A DNA stretch of 64,000 nucleotides from Echinarachnius parma (lineage: Eukaryota; Echinodermata; Echinoidea; Clypeasteroida; Echinarachniidae), in contig JBAMJV010008915.1 of the NCBI GenBank assembly GCA_037951105.1, positions 239,439-303,438 of the forward strand. The letters run 5' to 3'. Positions 13,845 through 27,553 of this stretch are shown here, piece by piece (within the stretch, counting starts at the first letter, position 1; each line of letters starts with the position of its first letter). Both the position numbers and the translations under genes were made by a program. The notes beneath the pieces are model-generated. The model did no database searches. It was not told where the DNA came from and saw only the letters and a program-made list of their open reading frames with translations.

Positions 13845-14105
13845 CTCAACACTAACTTTTTTTTCTACTCGGGCAAGTGAAATCATGGATTTTTACATTT
13901 TACTTGCCCGAACAGAAAATTTACTTGCCCGCTTACTTCCAGATGAGATTTATGACCTAAGGAATAACATTATTCTCTCATAGTTGATCAATAATTTAGT
14001 TGCCCGATCTGGCAACCAAACTAGGCAGGCCATTTACCAAATTGTACTTGCCCGACATAAATTTTTACTTGCCCCGAGCAAGAGGGCAATTAGTGCTAGT
14101 GCTGT
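13845..14105 (+). repeat. Dispersed repeat with TACTTGCCCG motifs
   Basis: ACTTGCCCG occurs several times in 250 bp, with CTCGGGCAAGT at the left and GAGCAAGAGGGCAA at the right. A shorter relative lies at about 8985-9065. It looks like a dispersed repeat, and I see no open frame. Confidence 0.5.
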
Positions 14106-15510
14106 AATGTAGCAAGCTATAAGAAGATCATCAAATTATCATAGTCACTTTGTGCCTGGGTAATACATACATACATGTGTACATGTACAGCAGTCTTTGC
14201 TTAATTGGATAGGCTTAATGCAAGGAATATTTTACCCCTTTGGCATTTAACAGGTGTATACCTAATTAAGTGGTGAAAATTTCCTTATGACAATATATAA
14301 GAAATATTGGGCCAAATTGGGTCTACCCTTTAACAGGTGTACGCCTTTAAATGTTACCCGATGAAGCGGAGACTAGTACTGTTTTGAAAGGATGTAGAAG
14401 GCACAAACTGTAGAAAGAAGATTTGTTAAATTCCTTAAATTTAAGTAATTATATTTTTCTATCAACTCCATTTAGAGTACAATGCTAAGCCTGCTGCTAA
14501 GGTCTATAAATTTGGATTTGTCATCGGGATTTTTTAACGTTCACGGCAAATAAGAATAATCTTCTTTGCTTAAGACACGTTTAGTACAAACTATCTTGTG
14601 CCCTCTTTGCTTGCACTTGATTTCATCCAATATTGTGCTTGATTACATCTCAATACAAAAAGGAAAAAAGAAATCTCGGTTATAATGTATGAAGGATACA
14701 CACCTAACATACTGTACATTACACGTACAAGCAAACATGTGTGTTTCTTAATAAAGTGAGAGTGTGTGCGTCTCTGTGAGAGAGACAGTGAAGGGGAGAT
14801 TGATAAGACACGTTAAATATGAGATCTAAGAATTAGGTCAGCTTGCCTTGCCGAACCCTCGATTCTACCCTAGCCAACGACGACGTAACAGTCGTAATGA
14901 CGAAGTCGGCAGTAGATGCACTGAGCGGAACAGGGAGAAAGCGACTTACAAAGCTGTACATGGGATACGAGCTTGCCTTAAAGGTTATTCAATTCTATAC
15001 TACGCAGAAACGAGGAATATAACACCACAGCTCCTAAGAAACTACTTTGGCCAACTTCAGAATACTGGGAAATGTTTATACCACACATACATATTAGCCC
15101 GAGGTGTCTATTCTAATGCAATAAGTTTAATTAAATTCAAGAAGCAAATATTAATTTCCAGATGTAACCTAAGATATACGAGTACTTCTATTTCTAAGTA
15201 AGTGCAAGAAATGTTGGGTGTTGACGGATGGGTTCAAATGAAATGGGCACTTGGATTTAAGTGAACAAATTGTGATGGTTTAGTTACATGATCTACATGT
15301 AGTATGTTTGATCTCGACATTTAAATCTTGATCATGTCATTATAATGTTTGTTGAGGATGAGCCAAACAAAATGACATCATATGCTATTGGATGTAATGC
15401 ACAGGCATGATTCATGTGTGGTATAGTTAGTCATAAAATAACAATGGACGTGAGCAATGTTGTATTAATGTAGGAACAACAATGTGATTATGAATATTGC
15501 TGCCACAGTG

Positions 15511-15793
15511 CCCCCCCCCCCCCCCCCCCCCCCGGGCCCATGCATGCATACATGTATACAACACACACATCATGTACTTGTACCCTGATATACCACAGTG
15601 TTGTACACTATTCTACAATTTATTGTGCACTTGCATGGTTGCATGATTATTATACCCTGTGGTCTTCCCACCTCTCTGGTTATTCATGAGGTAATGTGGA
15701 CATAGATAGATAAAATAGGACAATGTGATGATAAATGCAATAGCCCCCCCCCCTCCCCCCAGTGTCGCTGCCCCCCCCCCCCCCCCCCCCCCC
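15511..15793 (+). repeat. Two poly-C runs (23 each)
   Basis: C runs at 15511-15533 and 15771-15793. Proline-only or glycine-only frames here are artefacts. Confidence 0.95.
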
Positions 15794-16367
15794 ACACACT
15801 CACACACTGACATTGATATACTCAAATGGTTTACAACACACATACAGATCTACATAATGAATTATACACACACATGCAATAAACATACAGGCATTTATAC
15901 AAATAGAAAAACATAGAAAAATCTTTCTTTGGTTCTACTTCAGCAGATTATTCAGACTGTAACAGCTGCTGCCTATTTGACACATCATACATGAACGTTC
16001 TCAACAAAATAAAAAGCTAATCATTTAGTAGATAATCAATAAGGGTGGCATTGTTCTGTGTCTTATCCGCCACTACCATGGATATGATTTCCTGCTAGTA
16101 AAGCTAGCCATGCAAAGAGGTTACAAAGAGGGCTCAACCTCAAGACTAGTTTATCCCCAAATCCCAATCTGAACGACACAAATAAAATAATGACCCCCTA
16201 CCAACACACGGGCTGATTGAAAATTGTGAGCATTGCAGTTGTGGAACATGTATTTATACCCTGAATTCTTCCATCTAAATGACACCATAGACTTACTACA
16301 CATGATGACACTAACAATAATCCCCACTACAGTTGACATGCAGAGCTGATGATAATGCCTTTAAAAG

Positions 16368-16536
16368 TTAAAGGGATAGTAAAGCTCTGGTTTAGAGAAT
16401 GTTTCAAAAAATTATCATTTTGCAAGGTAGGAGAAAATTAAGTGTAAGAACTTGAGCAAATAGATAACTAGGCAGTTTAGTTACTAACTTACTAAGTTAC
16501 TAAACTAAAGTTTTACCAGGACTTCCTTCCCTTTAA
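16368..16536 (+). mobile_element. Short TTAA-ended miniature element
   Basis: Ends TTAAAGGGATAGTAAAG and (reverse-complemented) TTAAAGGGAAGGAAGTCC enclose 169 bp. The same TTAAAGGG end is used by several other elements in the window. Confidence 0.6.
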
Positions 16537-18241
16537 AGCCAAATAGCAGTTATGCGAAACGCCCAACACTCACAATATGAAATTAACTAATTGTAGGAAT
16601 TTCAAGAACAAATCAACTTAGAGACAAAATCAATGACAACTTGGAATGTTTAGTTCCTAAAATAAAGTTTTTACCTGTACTTTCCTTTTCCTTTAACTGG
16701 TAATATAAGCTAATACTATAGCACTGGTAGTGGTAATACCAGGGAATACCAAGGAGGTACTTACTACTACTACTAGTAGTGGGCTTGGTAATACCACAGC
16801 CTACTATTGCAGGCAGGACCTGCTTTTCAACTTTCACTTCAGTGGAAGAGTTCAAGGAAACACAGAGAACAAAGCCAGGTCACCTGGTCAAACCTCGCTT
16901 GCTGATTACTACTAAACTTCTTTTCTGAATACAACAAAAGAAAAGACTGGTAGTTTCCTGGATTCACAGAAACATTGTGCACTTTATGTAGATCAGCCAC
17001 ATTACAGTATAATCTATTATTATATGCTTGTCTTGCAATTGCATACGTTCTGTAATTCTATTCTACATGTACATGTAGATCTAGATGTGAACATTTCTTT
17101 GTCTATTCTTTCAGTCTATTGGATTTTGTTGTTGTTCATCTTTGTTCTCTCTCAAATCAAAGCAACTTTTTGTATACATATTGTGTTGTAAACATAGTCA
17201 AACTGGACTAAAATATATTTTAGGAAATATCAGAATCTACTTTCATCATTAATTGCATTTACATTTAATTTCTCTCAGAAATTGTACTTTTTCATACGAA
17301 AGAGTTGCAGTTTCATTTGATGATAACATTTGATGAAGCAACCCTGGAATCATTCCACAGTGGTGCATATTGGCTGGAATCTAATTTTAGAATTTAGATC
17401 ACTGAACAGGAGCAACTGACCATTATGTAAAATCTACATTCTACATGTATGTACCCACAACCCCAGTGGTGGGTTAAAATTAAAAACATAGGGCTGCGAC
17501 TGAGACTAACAGAGAATATTACAATCCTCACTATTGGATTAATTCCATGAAGACAATAATATTTAAAAACACAAAGTTCTGTAAATAGTATGTATCAATA
17601 AGAACTGGTTTAATGACACTGTATATTGTCAAGAATTCCAAAATTAAGTCAGCTTTATTTTCGCTGAACTTCAAGTAAGTTTATTGTTCAAAGTAGGGTT
17701 CTGTGGTATACCAAGTTGGCTATATAAAAAATACATACACTTTCAGGCACTATCTTGGCAATGTGTTATAGGCCCTTTAAAAAAAAAATCTTCTTTACAA
17801 TTATGTGGTCAGGAACTTACATAACAGTAAGCCCAATGCAAAGATTTTGCTGGGTGTTCTGCAACAAAAAATCATGGGGAAACCAGCATAGCCTTTTATC
17901 TTCTTTGTTAACATTTTGGTTTTCCAAAGCAAACAATGAACCTGCACATTATATACCAAATACACTGGGTAGAGAGATGTAAGTAAAGGGCTGGTTGATC
18001 ATGGCAGGGGATGTGGGGTCCAACAAAGAAACATGCCTACATGTAGGTCTATTCATTGATAGGGTTTGTTTATGATTGCCTTGTCTACACCCATTAGGTA
18101 TATGTCCCATTTGATGCCTGAAACTTAAATTTCCTGAACTAAAAACTTGACCCCAACCCCAAAACCTATCCCTTACTGTAAATGTAATCAAACCCCCTTA
18201 CCCTAATCCTAATATCTAATCCTATTCCTAAGCCACTATGT

Positions 18242-18427
18242 TCTAGGCCCCTTTGCAGAAAGAGTTGCAATCGATTGTAAAAGTTCTTGCAATTGACTGC
18301 AAATCAGATCATGTGACTAAATGTGCAAATCTGATTGGTTCAAATGTGCATACATGTATATATATCTGACTTGCAATTAATTGCAACTTTACAATCGATT
18401 GCAACTCGTTCTGCAACAGGGCCTAGA
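18242..18427 (+). mobile_element. Miniature element with 40-bp inverted arms
   Basis: The left arm (CTAGGCCCCTTTGCAGAAAG, then GTTGCAATCGATTGTAAA) is mirrored by the right arm with a few mismatches. The element is about 186 bp long, almost entirely palindromic and non-coding. Confidence 0.75.
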
Positions 18428-21373
18428 CCAAACGGGTGTAGACCGAACAGTCAGCTACCACTGATAGCACAGCAGAATGATGCAACACAAAGAAACACCT
18501 TTGTCCATTTACTAGTAGTGGATCCCTGCTCTCTTCTCTTCTAGAGTTCTATGCTCTCTGGGTCTTTGCTTTTCTTTACTTGACTGGGCTTGTGGTCAGA
18601 GATTGTGAGGACAAAGGGTGCAGAGAAAATAATAACTAACCTACCTTCCTCTCCAGGTGTTCCTCAACTATTGTGAATTGTTAGCCATGTGGAGCCATCC
18701 CATGTGCATGGAGAGCGATGGATTTAGTACCGGGAGCCATCCATGGTACAGAATATCATGAACCATATATATAGTTACTTCCTCACTACACTTTGTTAGT
18801 AAATAGTTATACCCGGAAAATTACAGTAGCGACCTATAAATACCTGGCAATTAAAATGTTTGGGCGTTAAAGCTTCACATCATCTACTTACAGTGTACAT
18901 GCGATCATTATCGTGCAAGAATGAATATCGGGTAGGCAACTGACCTTCTACACAAAACGTATTCTTTTGTTTCAGAGTTCAAATAATTTCTATCTTACAA
19001 TATTCCACCAATTATTTGAAACTTCTTTTTAAAATCTACTATTATTTCATGGAATCCTTAATTTTGTAATTAATATATAAAATGTAGAAATTAAACCTAT
19101 ACATGGACCACTTTCAGGCCCACAATTCTTTCATAAATGGTTAATTTAAAATTTCCACTTTTAAAATTACAATGTAGCTCATGCCCTGATAAAAAATAAA
19201 ATGAAGAAAACAAACTATTACATATTTACAGTCATTGGCTGACTCAATTTGTAACAAACTTTTGCACTTAAATAGCCAATGACCCAGTTCAACAATAACA
19301 GTCACAGAGTCTGACTCAACTTTCTTACTATGAAGTACCGTAATTTGTAAAGGTCTCCAAAACGATGACACAAATTTCAAGTGCCTCATAAAATGCATCT
19401 ACCCAGCAGGTTTCTAGTCATTCAATTAACAATATGTCAATAAACTTTTTGGAATGGTTGGCTTGACATCATTGTATTGTATTTGTATGCTTTATAAGCA
19501 CGGCTGAAATAACAAAGTACTATGAGACTGGCAACTGCAGTGTTTATTAATGATTACTTCATTTTAACCCTTATTAAATTAGAACAACTAAATTAATTAA
19601 ATAATAAATGAAATGTAATTATGAAAAAATCCTCACAATACAATATACTAAATTGCATTCTCTGTCTAATAATAAGTTATATTAATGTGTCAAAAACACT
19701 AACATTACTTTTTTTTCCATGATATGAAATACATGCAAGTTAAAATTTTAATTAACTATTAATGCATATCACCATAGTTCTAACATTTGATGACCTGACC
19801 TAATTACATGATTGTACATGTACATTTAAGTGTTCAGTTTGCTCCATGCAAAGTTGAAAACCCCAAGGGAATAATCACTATCTAATCTGCCAGTCATTAA
19901 GTGAGTAGCCTTCGTACAAGACCTTGATAAAGGGCCTTGATTCTAGAGGGTGAAAGGTATAGCAACAGGGACGGTTTCAAAACAAACACGTGTAGTGAAC
20001 AGCAAAACATCAGATTTCAAACTCAAGGCCGCCGCACTATATTGCTCACTGTGACAAACATGTCCTAAAACGTATAACCCTTTCGGCACAATGACACATA
20101 GCACATGTGTCATGTACATGTAAGAACTAAGTAGCCTTTTCATGGCATGGCATTGAATGCCCTGGCCTATGTACAGTACAATGTACGTAACTCAGTGAAA
20201 ACTACAGCGACCACCTAATGGAAACAGGAAAAGTGGCCACTGTAGACAGGTAACCATTTATAATTTCCTCTACAGAAGAACACTTTTGATGGCCACTATA
20301 TACACACTAGACAGGTGACACTAAGACAGGTGAGACTAAGACAGGATTGATTGTAGTCGGTCTACAATGTATTAAAGCTCTATTAACCCATTGGCACATG
20401 ATACTTTCCATGTTGTAATAACCCATTAGCCTTTTCATGGTATGACATTGAAAGGGTTATACACGTAACATAAGTATATGAATGAGTTTATTGTGACATT
20501 TGCCCACAGTGGGCTGAACACGCTACACTTGGCTTAGTCATCAATCACATTGTATTTGTAAAATTGCTGGTGCGTGCCAGAGGAAATTACTGATTGACAT
20601 TAATACTTCATCTAATATCAGCCGTAATAACTGTACAGAAGTAACTAGATGTAATTGCCAATCTGGTGTAATGTCAAACTTATGCTAATTGGATATATTG
20701 AATCTTGCATCAAGATTATATACACACCTATTATACATTTACGCACATAAATTTCCCTTTCCAGAAACAAGGATTCAAATTTGATTCATTTAGCTACATG
20801 TAACTTTTAAGTAAAACTTGTGTTTACACTTTATATTAAGTCCAATTATTAAGACATAATACTGTATTAAAAGTGAGAAATTAATTGTAATACAAATTAT
20901 GCAAATTGTAGTAGAGTAATGTATTTTGGACCAATTTAATAGTCAAATTCAAATGTAAAATGATCTGTTGTGTAGTAGCTGTCACACATCAATGAATTTA
21001 CAACTCCATGTACACACTACATCAAGCTCAAGAGTAGAAACTAAAACTATATATCGGCAATATCACTCAGCCACGCATGCTTTTATTACTACAGTTCTGA
21101 GCAAAGTCCAATACTGAACTCTCCACTGATATCACTTAAATCACCCCTTAAATAAGACTATAAACATATATATAGTTACCTGCAATAGATACTAATGCAG
21201 TAATGCATACAGTTTGACAATGCTGGGCCTGGGTAATTAGTAATTACTCAATGATAATTTATTAGGTAAATTGTCTAATGTACAGTATTGATTTATAATG
21301 AAAAAAAAGTTTCCTATTTCAATTCAAACTTGATAAGAAAGAAGGGGAAAAAAAAAAAGGACAGAAAGAGAGA

Positions 21374-21537
<164 letters not shown>

Positions 21538-22221
21538 CAAAATAAAAGAAGATATAAGTATATTATATAAAATAAATAATGTGATTAAAAATGAGCAAAG
21601 AAAATCAATCACATTATATATTTCTGGTCAGTAATTAAAATAAATAATGTCAAATTAGAGGAAGAAGGAAACAAAGAAAACTAAGGATCTAAGTTTTTAG
21701 TAAGTAGAACAGGGGGTGACCCAAAGAGGGACAAACAGATGTACAAGTATTATAGATATCCTTCAGATAACAAAAGGACCCAACAAGCAAGAGGCAACAA
21801 TAAACAATGCACTGAGAACACACAAAGCAGACCTCGCCTAGAACAGGCGTAAGAAGGTCACAATTGGGGCATGCCTTGAAATCAGCTGTGCTCCGCATAC
21901 GCTCACACCACACACTCCGATTGTCCACTACAAAAGACTGCCCAAGCAAGTGCGATGCGGCGGTGGGCATTTAAATTTTCCAAAGATAACAAAAGCTTTC
22001 TCATGCTTCGTGATGGGGGAAAATATAAACGGGGAAACATTGATGCAATTTAAGGAAATTAATAAATCGGGGAGATTGAGATGACACTAATAATATGGTT
22101 GAATATATATCTTTAAAATGTGCGTTGTTTTGAGGGGAAACGGTTGGTATTTTGAACCGTTCGATCGGGGGCAGCGAGGAATGTGGATGGGTGCATGGGA
22201 TGAACAAAGAGGTCGACTTAC

Positions 22222-22412
22222 CAGACAACGCCGAATGCTCCATATCCGATCGGTCGATCGGGCTCAAATTCTCTTCTAGGCACGGACGAGGCGGCAGAAG
22301 AAGGCTGATAATAGTTCTGAGTTGCACTGAGGATTGCACGGTCGTGGGCGCTGGAGGACCCGTTCGCGAAAGCCATCTGAGAATGAGGTATCCTGGATCC
22401 GCAAACAGCCAT
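22222..22412 (-). CDS. NLK: Nemo-like kinase, first coding exon
   Basis: The exon encodes about 63 residues starting MAVCGSRIPHSQMAF and ending in the kinase glycine-rich loop, PDRPIGYGAFGVVW, which matches the start of the NLK kinase domain nearly exactly. The last Trp codon is split TG|G at a strong donor (GTAAGTCG on the minus strand at 22221 and below). NLK is a proline-directed serine/threonine MAP-kinase relative that phosphorylates TCF/LEF and other transcription factors, so it tunes Wnt and Notch signalling in nucleus and cytoplasm. The region before the kinase is short, about 48 residues, and lacks the long His/Ala/Gln-rich tail of vertebrate NLK. The ATG was chosen because MxxCG at the start resembles known NLK N-termini. 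The remaining exons are not in the window. The 143-residue frame over the same DNA in another frame is a shadow. Confidence 0.9.
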
Positions 22413-22950
22413 ATCACATCGGAGGACGACAACCAGCGAGAAACTCGGGCGCAGGGACGCCTAGACTAGCCGGGTGGACGGGCAAGCTCGCTAGCATGGA
22501 TCGGTAACGGGGTATTAAGAAGACGCGGATCTAAATCCGAATATTTCTCAGCAAAGGCGAGGGTACATGCCTTGAAATTGCACAACAATGAAGAACGATA
22601 AGTAAATATGATGTTGGTAATGTTGCTCTTCGATTGTCAACTGTGGGACAGGAGAAATATTAAATTGTACACGGTAAGGGCAGCTCACACCACCGGTTTA
22701 ACTGAAGTACGGCCACCCTACAAAGCTGGCGAGGAAGCGATCGCTCAATGCGCTATGAAGAAGCAATGCGCTATGCAACGTCAACGCACAATCAACTGTA
22801 GTATCGCGCGATTGCTAGCAGACAGCGGAACAAAGAAAGTCAGCTTGAATCTCATTATGCGTACGTGGATCTCGTCATATACGAGATTCCGCTTTGCGGG
22901 CACGTGTTTGCTCACGGTGACTAAACTCAACGTGGCAACGAAGTATTGAG
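22413..22950 (-). promoter_or_regulatory. Probable NLK 5' UTR and CpG-rich promoter
   Basis: Directly upstream of the NLK start, CpG density rises well above the surrounding AT-rich DNA, with words such as GCGATCGC and TATCGCGCG near 22735-22810. No TATA box is obvious at a fixed distance. Placing the promoter here is inference from position and composition; the transcription start cannot be read from sequence. Confidence 0.45.
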
Positions 22951-24097
22951 TTATCCACTAAATTTAGTTGCTTATTCACCAATCAATAATGTTCGCTTTC
23001 GCAGAACAATCATGTTTTTCCTCCCGGGTTTTCCTTTTACTTTCCTCCTACAATATAATGTCCAGTGAAATAACAAAATTTTCACTTTTGATATTTCATT
23101 GAACGCTATATATTTTTTTTATTTTTTGTTTAATGCAGGGGCGTCTCCCCGGGGGAGAAACTTATTTTATTGGTTCGGGGCACACCTTTTATCATATTGA
23201 TAGAAACGCCCATCAACTTGTCACGAGAAAATGATTTATTACTCATGAAATATTATTGTGCGGGGAAATGTGCCTATATTATTTTACTGTAATAACAACA
23301 ACAAAAGTGGTACGTATATATTATTACTATTACAGTATCCACAATGAACCTTTATTTATATCAGTAGGCTTTTGAGGTCAACCCTGAAAAACGTATATCT
23401 GTTCATCAAATTATTTGGTTATATAGCCTAATAAGCGACGGTGTAACTATTGGGGGGGGGGGGGGGGGGCATGGGGGCACATGCCCCCTCATAATTTGGC
23501 AAAGCAATACAAGAACATAAAATGACAATTTTCTTCAAACATAAAGAAATACATTATACGTGCCCACACTCGCCGCGCACTCCCACCCTCCCCCTGGACC
23601 ATGCTACGCCACTGGCCATCATGTCCATTATTCCTGGCTTTATATTTTATTTCTTCTTCTTCTTCTTCTTCTTCCAATAAGTAGGCCTACATCAGTCTCC
23701 AAGAGAATTGTCGTATATACTTGGGTGCAAAATGATGCACGGTTACGGGAAATCGGGAATAGTGGTGGAAAGTGCAGTAGAACACCAAAAACAACAACAA
23801 CAACATCCACATCAACCTTTGTACGATCACTCTATAGACCTTTTTTTTTTACCAATCGAAGCGAAAGTTCTGCTCGTGTCGTTTTTAAACACACGTCATA
23901 ATCTAGCTGGAATAGGTTTAATTACGTCACGACATGTTCAACGCGACGAAAATGTGTGTCGGCACTCGGCAGAGGGAAACATTATACCGCAATATTGTTG
24001 TGGAATGAAACAAAATACTATTTGGCGAACAAATAATTAATGTTTTTGTTTGTGCAGATTTTCAAGTTGTATTTGCTTATTTAATCATTTGCTCGTG
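22951..24097. other. Intergenic, no gene seen
   Basis: AT-rich DNA with a G run at 23452-23469 and a short CTT microsatellite near 23652. Near the runs are words such as CTACGCCACTGG that recur beside other poly-G/C runs (for example near 43560) and probably belong to a dispersed repeat. No frame looks coding. Confidence 0.5.
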
Positions 24098-24310
24098 GAC
24101 GAAAGTGAAAAAAAGGTTACAAAAATCACTTACGGGGGTTCAAAATACAAAAAAAATTCGCCGCTTCGCGGCTCGTGGACGAAAGTGAAAAAAAGGTTAC
24201 AAAATCACTTACGGGGGTTCAAAATAGCAACAAAAAATGAAAGTGAAAAAAAGGTTACAAAAATCAATTACGGGGGTTCAAAATAGAAAAAAAAAATTCG
24301 CCGCTTCGCG
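24098..24310 (+). repeat. Tandem repeat with CGCCGCTTCGCGGC hairpin
   Basis: Three copies of GAAAGTGAAAAAAAGGTTAC followed by ACGGGGGTTCAAAATA start near 24101, 24181 and 24241. Two are followed by the palindromic CGCCGCTTCGCGGCTCGT. The same GC-rich word recurs inverted at about 43300 and 43395, again next to a poly-G run and TTTGACCCAAT. Confidence 0.8.
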
Positions 24311-24413
24311 GCTCGTCGATGATACTCGTCAATGGGTCAACCCCCCCCCCCCCCACCCCCCTTGGCAAAAAGCTAGATCCGCCTCTGACCACAACAGGTC
24401 TACCTTCATAGCT

Positions 24414-24809
24414 TTAAAGGGACTTAGTAACATTGTCCAAATCCTCAAAATAAAATTGTAATTCTAGCGGTTCCTTTATACCTTGTTGTATTCGTATTAA
24501 CAATAAAATCATGGGACAGCTTTCGGTTTTTCAAATTTCCCTTTCATTACAAAGATATGTATGATTGAAGTATTTAGATAAGAAAATCTCCGGGCGAGAT
24601 TTTCATCCCTGTACAAAGTGAATGCAGTGAGTTGGTGAATATCACCCAATATCACTTTGCATTTTCGCTCATTACTTGGCCATACATTGTCCATTTGACC
24701 TGAAATTTTCACACAATACCCTGAGGACATATGAGATAACAACAGTATACATTGCATCAACCATTCATCAGTTTTTGCACATCTCAACAAAGTTACTAGA
24801 TCCCTTTAA
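24414..24809 (+). mobile_element. TTAA-ended miniature element
   Basis: Ends TTAAAGGGACTTAGTAAC and (reverse-complemented) TTAAAGGGATCTAGTAAC, 396 bp. It is non-coding and resembles a piggyBac-type MITE. Confidence 0.75.
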
Positions 24810-24825
24810 GAATCCTCACAACATC

Positions 24826-24986
24826 TTAGGAGGAAGTTATATTTTCTAGGTTGACTTTTTTCATTAATTTGTACATATGTCATTTGGAGCAAACTAAATT
24901 ACGCACATTTTAGGAGGAAATTATACTTTCTAGGTTGACTTTTTTCATTAATTTGCACATATGTCATTTGGATCAAACTAAATTAC
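24826..24986 (+). repeat. Tandem duplication, two units of about 77 bp
   Basis: TTAGGAGGAAGTTATA, TTTTCTAGGTTGACTTTTTT and CAAACTAAATTAC occur twice in the same order with few differences, so the duplication is fairly recent. Confidence 0.85.
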
Positions 24987-24999
24987 TAAAAATCTGGGA

Positions 25000-26989
25000 A
25001 GTCATACGATTGACGCAAACAAACCCTAAGTCATTTAGGTGTGTGATCAAGCACGCCATGATAGAAAAGCGCTGCGGGGAGTAGCCAGAATTGCAGAAAT
25101 TACCTCTAAATGGAGGGGGTGGTAATGTTTTGATAAATTGCATAATACTTATCAAGGAATACCCAAAAAGGGAGTTGTATTTCTGTCCACAGTATGTGAG
25201 GGAGCGAGGAGACATGGCGTTCTGAAGTTTCAGCAGGAGTTTAAGCGCCTTCCCCGCCCACCCCCGCCCCACCCGTGACAGAAAACACTATAACGTTTAT
25301 TATTATAGTCGTGCATTGGGTTGGGGTAAACTTCTTGATAAAGTTGGCAAACATAAATATGTATATAGACGTGATATTGATTGACACGCAGAAAAATAAA
25401 CATTTATCGAATGTATCAAAATGTGTCTTTTCTTCCGACAAGGTGCATGATTTATGAGTAAATATTACGACGGCGAGGAGAGATGAGTTAGTGCAGACAT
25501 TATTAGCGAAATGTATCTTAATTATATATCGGCAGATCCAAAACAATAATGGTGTATATGGGGGCAACTATTTGGACTTTTATTACAGCCATACCAACAT
25601 TGTTAGGCCTTATATCGTATATACTTACATTTTTTTCAGCAGGGAGTATAAATTGGCGAGGCGGGAAAGGAGGGGGGGGGGGGGGGGGGGGCTGCAGCCC
25701 CTAAAAAGAACTCAAAACATATAACCGTATTATACGTACACCCCAAAATCATGAAAAATATAGACATTTCCATTCTTCGCTTTACTCAGAGACATCGATA
25801 AATTTCGTTTTTCATTTATTTCGGTCACGATGCAGGCGTGTATGTAAACGTGACTTTTTCTTTTATAGATGTATATCAGTTTTCTATCTGAGTGGCCTTC
25901 AAACTTGATAAACAATATATATTTGTTATACAGCCATCAGTATTATATGACTTCGGGGCAAAGGAAATTGTAAGTCGTCGAGTTTACAGTGTTTTTTTTG
26001 CAAGATAAGTGAAACGGTGAGACGTACGTATGAAATAGAAGCCATACTAGTCTATAATTATAAAAACCCAATATCGACGTTATCAATTGCAACATTATTT
26101 CTATTATAAAACAAAATTCATACAATTTCGCAGAAAACAATATACGTATTTAAGTATGACAAAGAACCTGTACAGTCTTTTTCACAAAATACGCACGACA
26201 TTGACTACCTTATTTGGAATTCAATCGTTGGCTTAGACTTCACCCCCCTCCCCCGCAGCGTTATTGGGTTGGTTAGGGGCACACCCTAAGTATTTATTTA
26301 TTATTTGAATTATATTCCCTTATGTTTGTACACTGTTTTATTTTGATACGGGGGGGGGGGGGGTGGCATGACACCACTGCGATATATTATACCCTCACTC
26401 TCAGTGCCCGAGTGAAACGGACTGACTATCATGGCTATGCCATTGTATTTCCAGGAAGTAGATTGGCATATCGCGAAGGTTTTCAAGGTATAACGACGTC
26501 ATTTGTTACGACAGAAGATAAGGGTAGGTGTCTAGGTGAATAATTATAGAGATTATCTGTTGTCAACCTGAATATCAAGCCCCGGATATATAATACTGAA
26601 TAGTTTGTGTTACTTCCGCGTTAAAGTAAAATGACGTATATATACGGACCTTGGTGATTTTGAAAGAAAAGGGGAAAAATCGGAGCCAAAACGCCAAACA
26701 ATAGTTTGTATATTTCCCTTTTAAGTCGCTTTTTAATCCCAATTTAGAACGGTCAAGTCAGTAAAGTAAGTGTGGGTGCGAGTTAAGACGTCTTTAGCTT
26801 ATGAGGAAATGGAAGGTGAATCACATTTTCTTTTCAGGCAACTAATATCATGAATATCTTCACTTTCTCATTTCATAATTTTTACCAGAATATGGTGCCA
26901 AATTTGTACGGATACGTATTTCCAGGACTCTCCGGGGCTGCAATTCGCCCTCTTTCTTCATCCATGCATATCGTCTTGTATACACACAC
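25000..26989. other. Intergenic, no gene seen
   Basis: AT-rich sequence with short open frames only. It contains G runs at 25672-25691 and about 26350-26363, each followed by a short dispersed-repeat-like stretch. Confidence 0.45.
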
Positions 26990-27553
26990 TTAAAGAGAAA
27001 GTTGAGTTTTGGTAGAGAGGGCGCTAGACTACTTAATTGGTTTGTGAGGTAATGAAAAACTGAGTGTAAAATTTGAAAGAGCATAATATTTAAACAATAA
27101 AATCATCTTTGTTTGATCAAAATCGGTTCAGAAACGGCTGAAATATCCATAAATATAACAATTTGTAATAAACCCGGGCCCCCGGGTTTATTAGAGAATT
27201 TTGAACCAGCCGTTACAAATTCAAAAAAATGCTTCCTCTTTTCAAAAAAGTTACAAAATAGGTATTTAAATAGTTGTTGGTTATTTCTCTATATAATCAC
27301 TATTTCAACAAAGCATCACATGCACAATATTTTATTCAAAATGGTTGAAACCGATGAGTGTTTAGAGAGCGCCCTCTTACGTTTTAACGGTTCTTTTTGA
27401 ATGATAACATGATCTTTACTACGTCATTTGTAATTTTGTGTTCCTTTCTAGTTATAACTATTAGTTTGTAATGTAATGATGCAGGTTTTGGTTACTAAAA
27501 TTCAGTTTCACTAAAACTGTACTCTCCTTACCAGAACTCAACTATCCCTTTAA
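26990..27553 (+). mobile_element. TTAA-ended element, 564 bp, copy 1
   Basis: The left end is TTAAAGAGAAAGTTGAGTTTT and the right end, reverse-complemented, is TTAAAGGGATAGTTGAGTTC. Inside, AATCGGTTCAGAAACGGCTG and GGTTGAAACCGATGAGTGTT are landmarks shared with the inverted copy at 28342-28843. The core holds a perfect AAACCCGGGCCCCCGGGTTT palindrome near 27171-27190. A fragment of the right end is also present at about 61379-61440. Confidence 0.8.

Noticed and set aside
14848-15201. 117-codon plus-strand frame
   Set aside because: No start context, splice signals or recognisable motif; composition changes abruptly within it. Kept out for lack of support.
22152-22469. 105-codon frame opposite the NLK exon, and a 143-codon frame in another minus-strand frame
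   Set aside because: Shadows of the CpG-rich NLK exon; only the 22222-22412 frame matches the kinase.
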